From contig CACBVE010000002.1 of NCBI GenBank assembly GCA_902542595.1, positions 1 to 48,501 on the forward strand: a stretch of DNA of 48,501 bases, given 5' to 3'. A model generated the notes under the pieces. That model had not been told where the DNA came from. It was given only the letters and a program-made list of their open reading frames with translations, and searched no databases. The translations under genes were made by a program, and so were the position numbers. The stretch comes from an uncultured Prochlorococcus sp. (lineage in GTDB: Bacteria; Cyanobacteriota; Cyanobacteriia; PCC-6307; Cyanobiaceae). This document shows positions 31,427 through 42,429 of this stretch, piece after piece. How positions within the stretch are numbered: position 1 is the first letter of the stretch; the number at the start of each line of letters is the position of its first letter.

Positions 31427-31675
31427 ATGACCAAAGATTTTAAATCTGGTAATGTTAAGCACCTGCCAGTTAAAAATGTAGACTTACCAAATTTTGTCAA
31501 TAACTTTTCAGGAGATAACTCAAACATTTGTTCTATTGAGGGAACTAATGTTATAAGAGTACCCTTTGGTAAAAAATTTTCAAAGAAAAAAAGGCCTGAA
31601 AAGAATCAAAATATCGCTACTCTAATACTTCCTTTAAGTTCGTATAATAATCCCACGCCTCCACACGTAGCATAA
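31427..31675 (+). CDS. Small hypothetical protein, 82 aa
   Basis: Intact ORF in an otherwise unassigned interval between gcvP and sqdX; basic stretch GKKFSKKKRPEKNQN. Confidence 0.55.
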   Translation: MTKDFKSGNVKHLPVKNVDLPNFVNNFSGDNSNICSIEGTNVIRVPFGKKFSKKKRPEKNQNIATLILPLSSYNNPTPPHVA

Positions 31676-31686
31676 CTAAGATTAAT

Positions 31687-32820
31687 TTAATCTATTTCTT
31701 TGAGAGTATCTGCATAATAATTTTGCAATTGAAGTGTTGCTTGATTCCAATTCCATTTTTCTGCTTCTTTTCGTGCCTCTTTTCTCATAACTTCTCTTTT
31801 ATCTTCATTCTCTAGAATTTTTTTTGTCGCTTCAATCAAACTTTGTTTCCCATTATCTTTTTCATCAGGATCATATAAACAACCATTAATCCCATCGCTA
31901 ATAATATCTGGAATCCCCCCCTTGTTGGCTCCGATAACTGGACACCCTGCTGCCATTGCTTCAAGTAAAACTAACCCAAGTGTTTCTGTACTAGATGGAA
32001 ATAAAAATATATCTCCAGAGGCATAGGCGCTAGCAAGTTCATCGCCAGATAAGTATCCTATGAAATTAGTCTTTGTATTTTCGAAGATTTTTTCAAGCTG
32101 GTTTCTATATGGTCCGTCACCTACAAGTGCTAGGCAAGCATTAGGAATACTTTCTAAGACTGGTTTAATTCTCTCAATTTGTTTTTCTGCTGATAATCTT
32201 CCTACATAAATCAATAAGTAATTAGCGTCGTTATATTCCCCAAATAATTTTTTTCTCATTTTCTCACTTCTCAAATTTGGTCTGAAACTTAAAGTATCTA
32301 CTCCCCTTTGCCATAGAGCAGTCCTTTGAATACCTTTATCTTTTAACTCATTGACCATTGCGGTGGAAGTACATAAATTTAACAAGGCTTGATTATGAGC
32401 GGCTTTAAGTAATTCCCACAAAAGTGGCTCTAACATACCCATACCGTAATGTTCCAGATATTTTGGAAGATGAGTATGGTAACTGGCAATTAAAGGAATA
32501 TTATTAGTTTTCGCTAACCATATACCACCTAAGCCAAGTACAGCTGGATTAACAACATGTATCAAATCTGGGTTAAATTTTTCTAACTTATCTGAGACTG
32601 CAGGACCCGGTAAACCAAGTTTCAACTCTGGGTATAAGGGTAATGGCATTGCTGCAACTCCAACTACAGTTGCACCCATATATGATTCTGGACACCCTTC
32701 TGGACAAAAAATTATAACTTCATCACCATTTTTTATTAAAAATTCAATTGTTTTAGTCAGTCTTGTGACTATGCCATCAACTTTAGGTAAAAAAGTTTCA
32801 GTAAACAACGCAATTTTCAC
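31687..32820 (-). CDS. sqdX: SQDG synthase glycosyltransferase (GT4)
   Basis: MKIALFTETFLPKVDGIVTRL, FPSSTETLGLVLLEAMAAGCPVIGANKGGIPDII; adjacent to sqdB. Confidence 0.92.
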   Translation of the reverse strand: MKIALFTETFLPKVDGIVTRLTKTIEFLIKNGDEVIIFCPEGCPESYMGATVVGVAAMPLPLYPELKLGLPGPAVSDKLEKFNPDLIHVVNPAVLGLGGIWLAKTNNIPLIASYHTHLPKYLEHYGMGMLEPLLWELLKAAHNQALLNLCTSTAMVNELKDKGIQRTALWQRGVDTLSFRPNLRSEKMRKKLFGEYNDANYLLIYVGRLSAEKQIERIKPVLESIPNACLALVGDGPYRNQLEKIFENTKTNFIGYLSGDELASAYASGDIFLFPSSTETLGLVLLEAMAAGCPVIGANKGGIPDIISDGINGCLYDPDEKDNGKQSLIEATKKILENEDKREVMRKEARKEAEKWNWNQATLQLQNYYADTLKEID

Positions 32821-32847
32821 TTTCTTAAGGTAACTATTTTAGAAATT

Positions 32848-34041
32848 TTAATTTGTTTTTATTGCTTCAGCTTGTTTTTTAGTCCAGGATGAAACACAAG
32901 GTATGCGCTTAAGATCACATCTATTGGAGTATTTTTTGGCAACTTCAACAACTTCTTCTAATAAGCCATTATCAAGAGTCGTTGGGTTTAAACCTAATTC
33001 TATAAAACATTTATTATCAACAATTAGATCATTTTCTACCGCTTCATTCCTTGGATTTGGTAAATAATTAATATCAGCTCCTGTTAGAGAAGCAACTTTT
33101 TTAGCTAGTTCTCCAACTTGATGACTCTCAGTCATTTGATTAAAGATTTTGACTCTTTCTCCAGATTTTGGAGGATTTTCAAGAGCAAGTTGTACGCATT
33201 TTACAGAGTCTTTTATATGTATAAATGCTCTTGTTTGCCCGCCTGTCCCATGTACACTTAATGGATATCCAATTGCAGCTTGCATTAGAAATCTGTTTAA
33301 AACAGTTCCATAATCTCCGTCATAGTCAAATCGGTTTGTCAATCTAGGATCTTTTAAGGTTGCTTCTGTATTTGTTCCCCAAACAATGCCTTGATGCAAA
33401 TCAGTAATCCTTACAAGATCATTTTTGTTGTAGTAAAGAAATAATAATTGATCTAAGGTTTTAGTCATATGGTAAACACTACCTGGACTTGCAGGGTGTA
33501 ATATTTCTTCTTCAAATCGGCTTCCATCTGGTTGTGGAACTTCAACTTTTAGATAACCTTCTGGAATTGTTGCACCTCTATGTGATCCATATCCGTAGAC
33601 TCCCATTGTTCCTAAATGAACAACATGAATATCTAAATTACTCTCTACTATTGCAGCGAGAAGATTGTGGGTGCCATTAACATTATTATCCACTGTATAT
33701 CTTTTGGTGAAACTGGATTTCATCGAGTAAGGTGCTGCTCTTTGTTCTGCAAAATGAATCACGGAATCTGGTTTTTCATTAATTAATAAATTGAGCAATT
33801 TTTGATATTGTTTAGAGATATCCATATTAAGAAATCTCATAGGCTTACCTCCAATCTCTTCCCATGCAGAAAGTCGTTCTGTTATCGAAGCAATTGGAGT
33901 TAAAGATTCTACCTCTAGATCAATATCAATTTTTCTACGACTTAAATTGTCGACAATAATAACATCATGATTTTGCTCTGCTAAATTCACCGCACAAGGC
34001 CAACCGCAAAAACCATCTCCACCTAGAACAATAACTTTCAC
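32848..34041 (-). CDS. sqdB: UDP-sulfoquinovose synthase
   Basis: VIVLGGDGFCGWPCAVNLAEQNHDVIIVDNLSRR, HFAEQRAAPYSMKS, GTMGVYGYG, SVYHMTKTLDQ. Confidence 0.97.
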   Translation of the reverse strand: MKVIVLGGDGFCGWPCAVNLAEQNHDVIIVDNLSRRKIDIDLEVESLTPIASITERLSAWEEIGGKPMRFLNMDISKQYQKLLNLLINEKPDSVIHFAEQRAAPYSMKSSFTKRYTVDNNVNGTHNLLAAIVESNLDIHVVHLGTMGVYGYGSHRGATIPEGYLKVEVPQPDGSRFEEEILHPASPGSVYHMTKTLDQLLFLYYNKNDLVRITDLHQGIVWGTNTEATLKDPRLTNRFDYDGDYGTVLNRFLMQAAIGYPLSVHGTGGQTRAFIHIKDSVKCVQLALENPPKSGERVKIFNQMTESHQVGELAKKVASLTGADINYLPNPRNEAVENDLIVDNKCFIELGLNPTTLDNGLLEEVVEVAKKYSNRCDLKRIPCVSSWTKKQAEAIKTN

Positions 34042-34211
34042 TCAGAACTCCAGAATTAAAAGATTCATAATATATTTAATAAATTACTACAGCGTGCTTC
34101 CACTTTGCGAAAAAACATTGTAAATAGTTTCAAATCTTTTTTCTTAATACGATAAATAAAAGCAAATTATAAATTTTTACTTTCTTTTTAAACTTTGCTA
34201 AATAAAGAGAA

Positions 34212-35006
34212 TTAGATAGATATGTTTTTTTCCGGCGAACTTGCTACTGCAAAGTTTTGTTTTTGAATTCTTCCTGCCAGAAAAGCTTGCCTACCAGCTT
34301 TCACACTATAATTTATTGCTTGAGCCATTAGAGGAGGATTTGCAGCTTGAGCTATTGCACTATTGATTAAGACACCATCAGCTCCAATTTCCATAGCTTG
34401 AGAAGCTTCACTAGGCACTCCAATTCCTGCGTCAATTATTACTGGCACTTTTGCATTCTCAATAATTATCCTTATATTTGATAAATTTAACAAACCTTGA
34501 CCGGAGCCTATGGGCGAGCCCAATGGCATTACAGTTGCACAACCTATTTCTTCTAGTCTTTTTGCAAGAATAGGATCTGCATTGATATAAGGAAGTACAG
34601 CGAAACCCTTTTTTATTAAAATTTCGGCTGCTTTAAGAGTTTCTATTGGATCTGGTAGCAAATACTTTTTGTCAGGAATAACTTCTAACTTCACAAAATT
34701 ATTTTCTTCTTGACCAGATAATTTTGCAAGTTCTCTACCTAAAATTGCTATTCTGACTGCCTCATCGGAATTAACACAACCAGCTGTATTAGGAAGCATC
34801 CAGTATTTTTCCCAGTTGATCTTTTCGAGTAAATTTTCTCCGGTCTGATCATTTTTAATTCTTCTAACAGCGACGGTTATAATTTCCGTTTCAGAATTTG
34901 ACAAACTTTCCACCATATCTTGTGTAGATTTGTATTTGCCAGTACCAACCATTAATCTACTGGAAAACTGTTTTCCACCAATTAGTAAAGAAGAAGAATT
35001 TTCCAT
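34212..35006 (-). CDS. thiG: Thiazole synthase
   Basis: [75 protein letters not shown]. Confidence 0.97.
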   Translation of the reverse strand: MENSSSLLIGGKQFSSRLMVGTGKYKSTQDMVESLSNSETEIITVAVRRIKNDQTGENLLEKINWEKYWMLPNTAGCVNSDEAVRIAILGRELAKLSGQEENNFVKLEVIPDKKYLLPDPIETLKAAEILIKKGFAVLPYINADPILAKRLEEIGCATVMPLGSPIGSGQGLLNLSNIRIIIENAKVPVIIDAGIGVPSEASQAMEIGADGVLINSAIAQAANPPLMAQAINYSVKAGRQAFLAGRIQKQNFAVASSPEKNISI

Positions 35007-35008
35007 AT

Positions 35009-35566
35009 TTAGAATCCCTTATCTTTAATACCTTTATAAGGTTTATAATTGTTTCTTTTTTCTAATTCCCTACTTTTTTTAATTGCTGTTTTGTTTTTTG
35101 GATCTATCACCAAAACCTTTTGATAAGTTTCATATGCCAAGTCGTACTCAAGTAAACGCTGTTGTGCTGATGCGAGGTTATTTAGGGCAATAGGATATTC
35201 TGGAAGTGATTTTATCGCAAAGTTATAATGTTTAATTGCTTTCTTAAATTCATTTTGAGCAGCATAAGAAAATCCTAAAGCATTATTTATTATCGCTTTG
35301 GCTTCATCAGGTTCATTTTCATAATTTTCAATTGCTTTTAAAAAAGTTTTAGTAGCTTCAGAATATAATCTTTTTTTTATCTGAATAGATCCAAATTCAT
35401 ATAATTCTGTAGCTTGAGTGAGAGAATCTAAACCTTTTTGCTCGAACTTTACTAAATTTAATTCTTCACTTCTTGTTTTTAGAAATTGTCTGAATACAAA
35501 AATAGAAATTATTATTAATACAACAAAAAGAATTATTAAATAAGATTGGAAGGAAGATATTTCCAT
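35009..35566 (-). CDS. Membrane-anchored TPR-repeat protein
   Basis: N-terminal TM helix and TPR-like repeats ([61 protein letters not shown]). Confidence 0.82.
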   Translation of the reverse strand: MEISSFQSYLIILFVVLIIISIFVFRQFLKTRSEELNLVKFEQKGLDSLTQATELYEFGSIQIKKRLYSEATKTFLKAIENYENEPDEAKAIINNALGFSYAAQNEFKKAIKHYNFAIKSLPEYPIALNNLASAQQRLLEYDLAYETYQKVLVIDPKNKTAIKKSRELEKRNNYKPYKGIKDKGF

Positions 35567-35602
35567 TATTTATGTTTATTTTTCTAGATTATATTCTTTT
35601 TT

Positions 35603-35950
35603 CTACTTACTAACGGAAGAAACAATTTTTTCAAAACACTTTGGATCGTTTAAGGCTAATTGAGCAAGCATTTTTCTATTTATAATAATTTCTGAATTTT
35701 TCATGCCATTTATCAACTTGCTATAGTTTGTTCCATTTATCCTGGCAGATGCGTTAATTCTAGAAATCCAAAGTCTTCTAAAATCTCTTTTTCTTCTTCT
35801 TCTATCCCTATAAGCATTACAAAGAGCTTTCATCACTCTTTGATTTGCTGTCCTGAAAAGATTTTTGTTGCCGCCTCTAAAACCTTTTGCAAGATTTAAG
35901 ATTTTGGTTCTTCTTTTTCTGGCTATGTTGCCTCTTTTTACGCGTGCCAT
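35603..35950 (-). CDS. rplT: 50S ribosomal protein L20
   Basis: [62 protein letters not shown]. Confidence 0.98.
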   Translation of the reverse strand: MARVKRGNIARKRRTKILNLAKGFRGGNKNLFRTANQRVMKALCNAYRDRRRRKRDFRRLWISRINASARINGTNYSKLINGMKNSEIIINRKMLAQLALNDPKCFEKIVSSVSK

Positions 35951-35978
35951 GAATATCTAATAAAAATTGGTTAAAGAT

Positions 35979-36176
35979 TTATGCGTATGGAATCATTAAT
36001 CTTACATTATCAGCATCTCTTTCATCAACTACTGCTTTTGTTGATAGATGTCTTTTTAATTTTGAGCTTTTATGATCAAGTAAATGATTATGGAAAGCTC
36101 TTCTTCTCATGAATTTACCCGTCGCTGTAGCTTTAAATCTTTTGGCAGCTGATTTACGAGTTTTTAGTTTAGACAT
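35979..36176 (-). CDS. rpmI: 50S ribosomal protein L35
   Basis: [44 protein letters not shown]. Confidence 0.98.
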
Positions 36177-36267
36177 TTAAGTCAAATGTGTTTAATTAGG
36201 ATAATCTAAACCTTTATATGCATTGGTGCAAATTAAAGTTTTTAATTGATTAAGAAAGTTCTGACTT

Positions 36268-37806
36268 ATGAAACTTAAATTTGCCTTTTTAAATTTATTT
36301 TTAGGTTGTATTTCGCTTTTAATAATTAACACTAAATTTAGTTCATATCTAAAAGCAGAAGAATTGATAAAGGTTGAACTCAATAAAGAAATTAAAAAAG
36401 GAAAATTTTTAATTGGCTTAAAGCAATATCTAGGAGGGGGAAATGATACTTTTTCTAAGAATAGGAATATTAATTTTATTACTGATAAAGGCTTTTTAAA
36501 TCTAATATCGTCTAACGGTATCAAACATAAATCAAAGGAGATAAATATTACATGGGTGGATATACCCATCAAAAATCCAAAAACAATTGAAAGAATTGTT
36601 TTTGGTCCTTTTGCCAGCTATGAATCAGCGAAAAAACAAGCAGAGAAACTTAAAGATAAAGGGTTTAAGACGACTGTTGCTTACCCTAAAAATTGGGAAG
36701 TATGGATTCCATTTGAAGATGATATGCCAGAGTTTGAACTAAAAAATAAGACTTTCAGAAAAATAAAAAATTTTCAAATTACTCCTGTTCTTCGAAATGA
36801 ATATAGTGTTATGCAACTCGAAGGACCTATAAATATTTATGCCCAAGAAGAAATAAAAATAAATGGTGTAAATTTTGGCAAAAATTTCTATTTAAAAAAA
36901 GATTTATATGGAACTTGGACATTAGTCCAAAAAATTGAGTTTGACGATTATTTGGCAGGAGTTTTGCCATACGAAATTGGACCGAATTCTCCTTTAGAAG
37001 CACTCAAGGCACAAGCAGTTATTGCAAGAACTTGGGGCATTTTTAATTCTGATAGATTTAATATGGATAATTATCATTTATGTATAAGCACTCAATGTCA
37101 GGTTTATAAGCCTTCTAAAATAGTAAATAAAAAAGTACAAAAAGCTATAGAAGAAACTTCAAATTTAATCCTAACTTATGGGAATCAACCAATAAATGCT
37201 TTTTACCATGGTTCTAATGGTGGTGTATCTGCTACTGCAGGCGAGTCCTGGCAAATTCAAGATTATTCTTATTTCAAATCAACCATAGATGGTTCTAAAT
37301 CATTAAATAAAATTGTTAATCTTCCAATTACGAGTGAATCTGAATTAAATAATCTTTTAAATTATGATAAAGAACAGTTTTATGGGAGTAATCATTCTCT
37401 TTTTCGATGGAATAAGAAAATTTCTAGTCTTGAAATTAAAGAAAAGTTAATTAAAAACAAACTTATAAATATCAATGATGATGTTTTGGATTTAAATTCT
37501 ATTGACCGTGGGCCTAGTGGCAGAGTGACAAAATTAGAAATACAAACGAATAAAGTTAATAAATCTATTGTTCTAGTTAAAGATGATATTCGACGGGTAT
37601 TAAATTTTATACCTAGTAATTTGTTTACTATTAATAAATTAAGTGATGATTTATGGCTTTTGAGAGGAGGAGGCTTCGGTCATGGTGTAGGTTTATCTCA
37701 GTCAGGAGCAATTGAAATGGCAAAATTAGGATTCTCTTATGAACAAATATTGAATCATTACTATCGAGACGCAAAACTTAAAAAAATTGAGATATTGTCT
37801 CAATGA
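36268..37806 (+). CDS. SpoIID/LytB-domain protein with an N-terminal SPOR-like segment
   Basis: Signal/TM start; SPOR-like VFGPFASYESAKKQAEKLKDKGFKTTVAYP; SpoIID motifs YLAGVLPYEIGPNSPLEALKAQAVIARTW, YHGSNGGVSA, GGGFGHGVGLSQSGAIEMAKLGFSYEQIL. Confidence 0.9.
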   Translation: MKLKFAFLNLFLGCISLLIINTKFSSYLKAEELIKVELNKEIKKGKFLIGLKQYLGGGNDTFSKNRNINFITDKGFLNLISSNGIKHKSKEINITWVDIPIKNPKTIERIVFGPFASYESAKKQAEKLKDKGFKTTVAYPKNWEVWIPFEDDMPEFELKNKTFRKIKNFQITPVLRNEYSVMQLEGPINIYAQEEIKINGVNFGKNFYLKKDLYGTWTLVQKIEFDDYLAGVLPYEIGPNSPLEALKAQAVIARTWGIFNSDRFNMDNYHLCISTQCQVYKPSKIVNKKVQKAIEETSNLILTYGNQPINAFYHGSNGGVSATAGESWQIQDYSYFKSTIDGSKSLNKIVNLPITSESELNNLLNYDKEQFYGSNHSLFRWNKKISSLEIKEKLIKNKLININDDVLDLNSIDRGPSGRVTKLEIQTNKVNKSIVLVKDDIRRVLNFIPSNLFTINKLSDDLWLLRGGGFGHGVGLSQSGAIEMAKLGFSYEQILNHYYRDAKLKKIEILSQ

Positions 37807-37833
37807 AAATTAAGTAATTAAAAATTTACTTCT

Positions 37834-39135
37834 ATGAGTAAGGGTTTTTATAAAAATCGAAGATTGAAGTCTTTTATATTTCTTAGTGCTTGTTTTTTAG
37901 TAGCTTTTATTCCTCATGCTTACAAGATCGATAGTTTCTTTAACCTTATATTGACTCTTTCTTTTGTGATTGTTTTTTACGGTTTAATAGTTATTTCTAG
38001 AAATTTCAAAAGGAACAATGTTTCAAATTCTGTAAGCAGCAGAATTAGCAATAAAGAGCTCCCTCTGCTGGATATTTTAGTAGCAGCCAGAGATGAAGAG
38101 AATGTCATAGAAAGATTAGTTGAAAGACTATTTAATTTAGATTATCCAACAAATAAATTAAATATTTATATAATCGATGATGGCAGTTCTGATAAGACGC
38201 CTTTAATTTTAGATCGATTATCTAGAAACTATGAAAAGCTAAAAGTTATAAGTCGTTCTCCAAACGCAGGAGGGGGCAAGTCAGGAGCTTTAAATTATGC
38301 CTTGAGGTTTACTCATGGTGAATGGTTTTTAGTTTTGGATGCTGATGCTGAATTAAAACAAGATTCTTTGATAAGGTTATTTAGTTTTGTAGAAGAGGGT
38401 GATTGGTCTGCAGTTCAACTAAGAAAATCAGTAACTAATGAAAGTAAGAATTTTTTAACTTCATGTCAGTCAATGGAGATGGCTATGGACGCAATCTTTC
38501 AATATGGAAGATTATCAGTTGCTGGAGTTTCTGAATTAAGAGGAAATGGACAATTAATTAAGAAAGATACATTATTGGCATGTGGTTCTTTTAATGAAGA
38601 TACAGTTACAGATGATCTTGATTTGAGTTTAAGATTATTACTATCAAAATCTAAAATTGGAATCTTATGGGATCCCCCAGTCATGGAAGAAGCAGTTGAA
38701 AATTTAAATGCTTTATTAGCGCAAAGGCAAAGATGGGCAGAGGGGGGTTTGCAAAGATTCTTTGATTATGGGGATCAATTAGTTACTAATAAAATTGATT
38801 ATTTGCAAAAATTTGATTTAACTTACTTCTTTATATTGCAATACGCACTGCCAATCATCTCTATTTTTGATTTTGTTTTTAGTGTAGCTCTATTAGATTC
38901 ACCAATTTACTGGCCTATTTCATTTACAGCTTTTATTTTATCTGGAATTGCTTTTTGGTATGGTTCTTCTTGTAAAAGTGAAGTACCTGTATTGCAAAAA
39001 AGTAATTTTTTGATGGTATTAGTATCGGTATTTTATTTATCACATTGGTTTATAGTAATTCCCTGGGTAACAATAAAGATGTCTATTTTTCCTAAAAAAA
39101 TACTTTGGCGAAAAACTCTTCATACTGGAATTTAA
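37834..39135 (+). CDS. Family 2 glycosyltransferase, membrane-associated, processive type
   Basis: DILVAARDEENVIERLVERL, IDDGSSDKT, LDADAEL, TDDLDLSLRLL, QRQRWAEGG (QxxRW); several TM helices. Confidence 0.9.
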   Translation: MSKGFYKNRRLKSFIFLSACFLVAFIPHAYKIDSFFNLILTLSFVIVFYGLIVISRNFKRNNVSNSVSSRISNKELPLLDILVAARDEENVIERLVERLFNLDYPTNKLNIYIIDDGSSDKTPLILDRLSRNYEKLKVISRSPNAGGGKSGALNYALRFTHGEWFLVLDADAELKQDSLIRLFSFVEEGDWSAVQLRKSVTNESKNFLTSCQSMEMAMDAIFQYGRLSVAGVSELRGNGQLIKKDTLLACGSFNEDTVTDDLDLSLRLLLSKSKIGILWDPPVMEEAVENLNALLAQRQRWAEGGLQRFFDYGDQLVTNKIDYLQKFDLTYFFILQYALPIISIFDFVFSVALLDSPIYWPISFTAFILSGIAFWYGSSCKSEVPVLQKSNFLMVLVSVFYLSHWFIVIPWVTIKMSIFPKKILWRKTLHTGI

Positions 39136-39136
39136 T

Positions 39137-40900
39137 TTATTCATCAAGGTCTATAATTTCTCCATTAAAAAAATTTGCTAAGTTTTTTGAACTATCAGGA
39201 TAAGTTGCTTCGTTAGAAATTTGCGTTGGTAAATTAGTTTTTGGTTCTATTTTTTTTATTGGTTTCAAATTTTTTACTTCATTTTGGGTTATTTCTGGAG
39301 TGTTTGTTGGGTTATTTTTAGTTAATTGTTTGGTTGAAAAATTAAGTATTATTTGATCTCCAAATATCTTTTTTACTGTATTTTCAATTATAACTTTTCT
39401 GCTTTTTATCATGTTTTCCCAGTTTGGAGATAATGCAATTGTGATTTTTTCAGAATCAAAACTTTCAAGTTCTGCTTGTTGTGAAAGCAACATTCTTGTT
39501 GAAGGTAACTCTAATTTAGAAAGAATTAATTCCCATTTATCTTTTAAATTATTTGATCCAGCATCATTTTGGGCATTTTCAGAAATATTCTCTATACTTT
39601 CGTTTTCATAATCATAAAAATTTTCTAATTTTTTGTCTTTTTTTGTAATTAATTTTGTGTCTCTTACATGCTCTTTAATGCTAGGTTTTTGAATTTCATG
39701 AGAAAGTTTTTCTTTATCAATAGTTTCTTTCTTTTGGATGTTTTCATTCTCTTGTTTAGTCTTATTGTTTTTATTTTCTTGCTTATCTTCAAAACTATTT
39801 TTTTCTCGATTATAAAGAAGCCCTGTTAGATGAATTTCAAACCAAAGTCTTGGATTATCGCTTGTTTTAATTTGATATTCAATATTTCTTAGATTATTGT
39901 GCCAGCTAATTATTGTCGATTTATTTATCTTTTGTGAGATTTTACTTAATTCATCTTGAAATTCATCAGAGGTATAGTAGATATCTGAATATCTATTATT
40001 TGTATTGTGTAGTAGTAAATCTCTTGTTATATTCAATAATCCTGTAATTATTTGAATGGGTTCGTTTCCAGCATCATATAATTTGTTGCAGTTTATTATT
40101 AATGATTCTGGATTATTCTCAATTAATGATTTAATCAGATTTGTTAATTCAATTTCTGAAACTTCTCCTAGCAAGTTTTGTATATTATGAATTGTTATAC
40201 CCTCTGGCAGAAGATGAAGTTGTTCAAGGAGGCTTTGTGCATCTCTCATACCTCCATTACACCTTTTTGCAATTATTTTTAACGCCTGAACTTCGTACTC
40301 AATGGATTCTTGTTCGGCGATTTCTGATAAATGTTGAAAAATATCATTAGGGCTTATTCTTCTAAAATCAAACTTTTGGCATCTACTTTTTATTGTATTT
40401 AATACTCTCTCAGGATTTGTCGTCGCAAGGATAAATACAACTCGTGAGGGCGGTTCTTCAATGGTTTTTAGTAAAGCATTTGAAGCTGCCGTTGAAAGCA
40501 TATGACATTCATCAATAACATATACTTTCCATCTCGCTTGAGTAGGTGCAAATCTCGCTCTTTCTATAATTTCTCTTATATTTTCTACTCCTGTATTTGA
40601 AGCTGCATCAATCTCGATAATATCTAAAGCGCTCCCATCTGTAATTTGTCTACATAAGTCACATTTACAACAAGGAGTTGTCGTAGGTTGGTCGAATGCT
40701 TGGCAATTGAGAGATTTTGCAAATATTCTTGCACTTGATGTTTTTCCAGTGCCTCTTGGACCATTAAAAAGATATGCAGGAGCAATTTTTTTTGTTAATA
40801 GTGCTTGTTTGAGTGTAATGGATATAAATTTTTGCCCAACCAGTTCGTCTAAGTTGTTTGGTCTATATTTTTGATGAAAAGGCTTATGTATATTTGGCAT
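39137..40900 (-). CDS. dnaX: DNA polymerase III subunits gamma/tau
   Basis: FHQKYRPNNLDELVGQKFI, FNGPRGTGKTSSARIFAKSLNC, zinc module CCKCDLC, VYVIDECHMLSTAASNALLKTIEEPP. Confidence 0.97.
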   Translation of the reverse strand: MPNIHKPFHQKYRPNNLDELVGQKFISITLKQALLTKKIAPAYLFNGPRGTGKTSSARIFAKSLNCQAFDQPTTTPCCKCDLCRQITDGSALDIIEIDAASNTGVENIREIIERARFAPTQARWKVYVIDECHMLSTAASNALLKTIEEPPSRVVFILATTNPERVLNTIKSRCQKFDFRRISPNDIFQHLSEIAEQESIEYEVQALKIIAKRCNGGMRDAQSLLEQLHLLPEGITIHNIQNLLGEVSEIELTNLIKSLIENNPESLIINCNKLYDAGNEPIQIITGLLNITRDLLLHNTNNRYSDIYYTSDEFQDELSKISQKINKSTIISWHNNLRNIEYQIKTSDNPRLWFEIHLTGLLYNREKNSFEDKQENKNNKTKQENENIQKKETIDKEKLSHEIQKPSIKEHVRDTKLITKKDKKLENFYDYENESIENISENAQNDAGSNNLKDKWELILSKLELPSTRMLLSQQAELESFDSEKITIALSPNWENMIKSRKVIIENTVKKIFGDQIILNFSTKQLTKNNPTNTPEITQNEVKNLKPIKKIEPKTNLPTQISNEATYPDSSKNLANFFNGEIIDLDE

Positions 40901-40956
40901 TTATTTTTCATTAATTAGAAAAATTTGGGATTCAATTAAAAAATTAAATTCTAATT

Positions 40957-42324
40957 TTATGCAGACTCTTTAATAATTCTCTTTGAACCTGAAGGTAGTT
41001 TAACAATTTTAGATGAGAACAAATTATCTACCATATTTTTTGTAATTGTGAATTCTTTTATCTTTTCTTCAGAAGGCAAAGTATACATTATGTCTAGCAT
41101 TAATTCCTCAATTATTGATCTTAACGCTCTTGCACCTGTTTTTCTTTTATAGGCTTCATTAGCAATTGCTTCAACAGAATCAGGCTCAAATTTCAATTCA
41201 ACATTATCCATACTTAATAAGGTTTTAAATTGCTTTACAAGCGCATCTCTTGGCTGGGTCAAAATAGATTCTAAAGTTTCTTTAGTAAGACGATCTAATA
41301 CTGCACAGACTGGAATTCTTCCAATAAATTCTGGAATTAGTCCATATTTAACTAAATCATCTAACTCTAAATTTTTCAGAGAATCGCGTGGGTCAACTAA
41401 TTTTTTCGCATCAACTTTGTTTTGATCTGAGTTTGTTGTAAAACCAATAGAGTGTTTACCCATACGCTTTTGAACAATATCCTCTAAACCAATAAAAGCA
41501 CCTCCGCAAATAAATAGAATTTGACTCGTATCAATTTGGATGCAGTCATGATAAGGATGTTTTCTTCCACCTTGGGGTGGAACATTAGCAATTGTTCCTT
41601 CAAGCATTTTTAATAATGCTTGCTGAACTCCTTCTCCAGAAACATCTCTAGTTATTGAAGGGTTTTCACTTTTTCTAGCAATTTTATCTATTTCATCAAT
41701 ATAAATTATTCCTTTTTGAGCAAGTTCCACATTCATTTCTGACTTTTGTAGAAGTCTTAAAAGTGTATTCTCAACATCTTCTCCAACATATCCAGCTTCT
41801 GTCAAAGTCGTTGCATCAGCTACTGCAAAAGGAACATCTAGAAACTCAGCTAAAGTTTGTACCAATAATGTTTTTCCACTTCCAGTTGGGCCAATAAGTA
41901 AAATATTTGATTTTTGTAATTTCGTTGCTTGCGAATCATTTGAATTGATATTTTTACTTTCTTCTTTAATTTTCCAAGCTAATCGTTTGTAGTGGTTGTA
42001 TACGGCTACTGATAATATTTTTTTTGCAGATTCTTGTCCAACAACTTGATTATCTAGAAAACTTTTAATTTCTAATGGCTTAGGAATTGAGGTTAATTCT
42101 AAAGGAACAGATTTTTTGGGATTATCAGTTGGTAATTTCTTTTTTACTTGCGGAGAGTTGTTAGTATTGGCTTGATTATCAAGTAGTTCTTCATCGAGAA
42201 TTTCATTACAAAGGTCTATGCACTCATCACAGATATAAACTCCAGGACCAGCTATAAGCTTTCTTACTTGGTCTTGTGATTTACCGCAAAATGAACATTT
42301 AAGATGGGCGTCGAATTTAGCCAT
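40957..42324 (-). CDS. clpX: ATP-dependent Clp protease ATP-binding subunit
   Basis: N-terminal C4 zinc finger [10 protein letters not shown]...[56 protein letters not shown]. Confidence 0.98.
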   Translation of the reverse strand: MAKFDAHLKCSFCGKSQDQVRKLIAGPGVYICDECIDLCNEILDEELLDNQANTNNSPQVKKKLPTDNPKKSVPLELTSIPKPLEIKSFLDNQVVGQESAKKILSVAVYNHYKRLAWKIKEESKNINSNDSQATKLQKSNILLIGPTGSGKTLLVQTLAEFLDVPFAVADATTLTEAGYVGEDVENTLLRLLQKSEMNVELAQKGIIYIDEIDKIARKSENPSITRDVSGEGVQQALLKMLEGTIANVPPQGGRKHPYHDCIQIDTSQILFICGGAFIGLEDIVQKRMGKHSIGFTTNSDQNKVDAKKLVDPRDSLKNLELDDLVKYGLIPEFIGRIPVCAVLDRLTKETLESILTQPRDALVKQFKTLLSMDNVELKFEPDSVEAIANEAYKRKTGARALRSIIEELMLDIMYTLPSEEKIKEFTITKNMVDNLFSSKIVKLPSGSKRIIKESA

Positions 42325-42429
42325 CGATTATAAAAATTTAATGTGAAAGGTTTTAAGTGTTTCCTATTTACTAGGATTGCTTATAAATATCGATTCGTCA
42401 TCTTATTCTTAAAAAATCAGTATCCCTTG

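Noticed and set aside
36192-36572. 126-aa minus-strand ORF upstream of rpmI overlapping the SpoIID gene
   Set aside because: Antisense to the signal/N-terminal region of the SpoIID protein; translation looks like a reversed AT-rich sequence.
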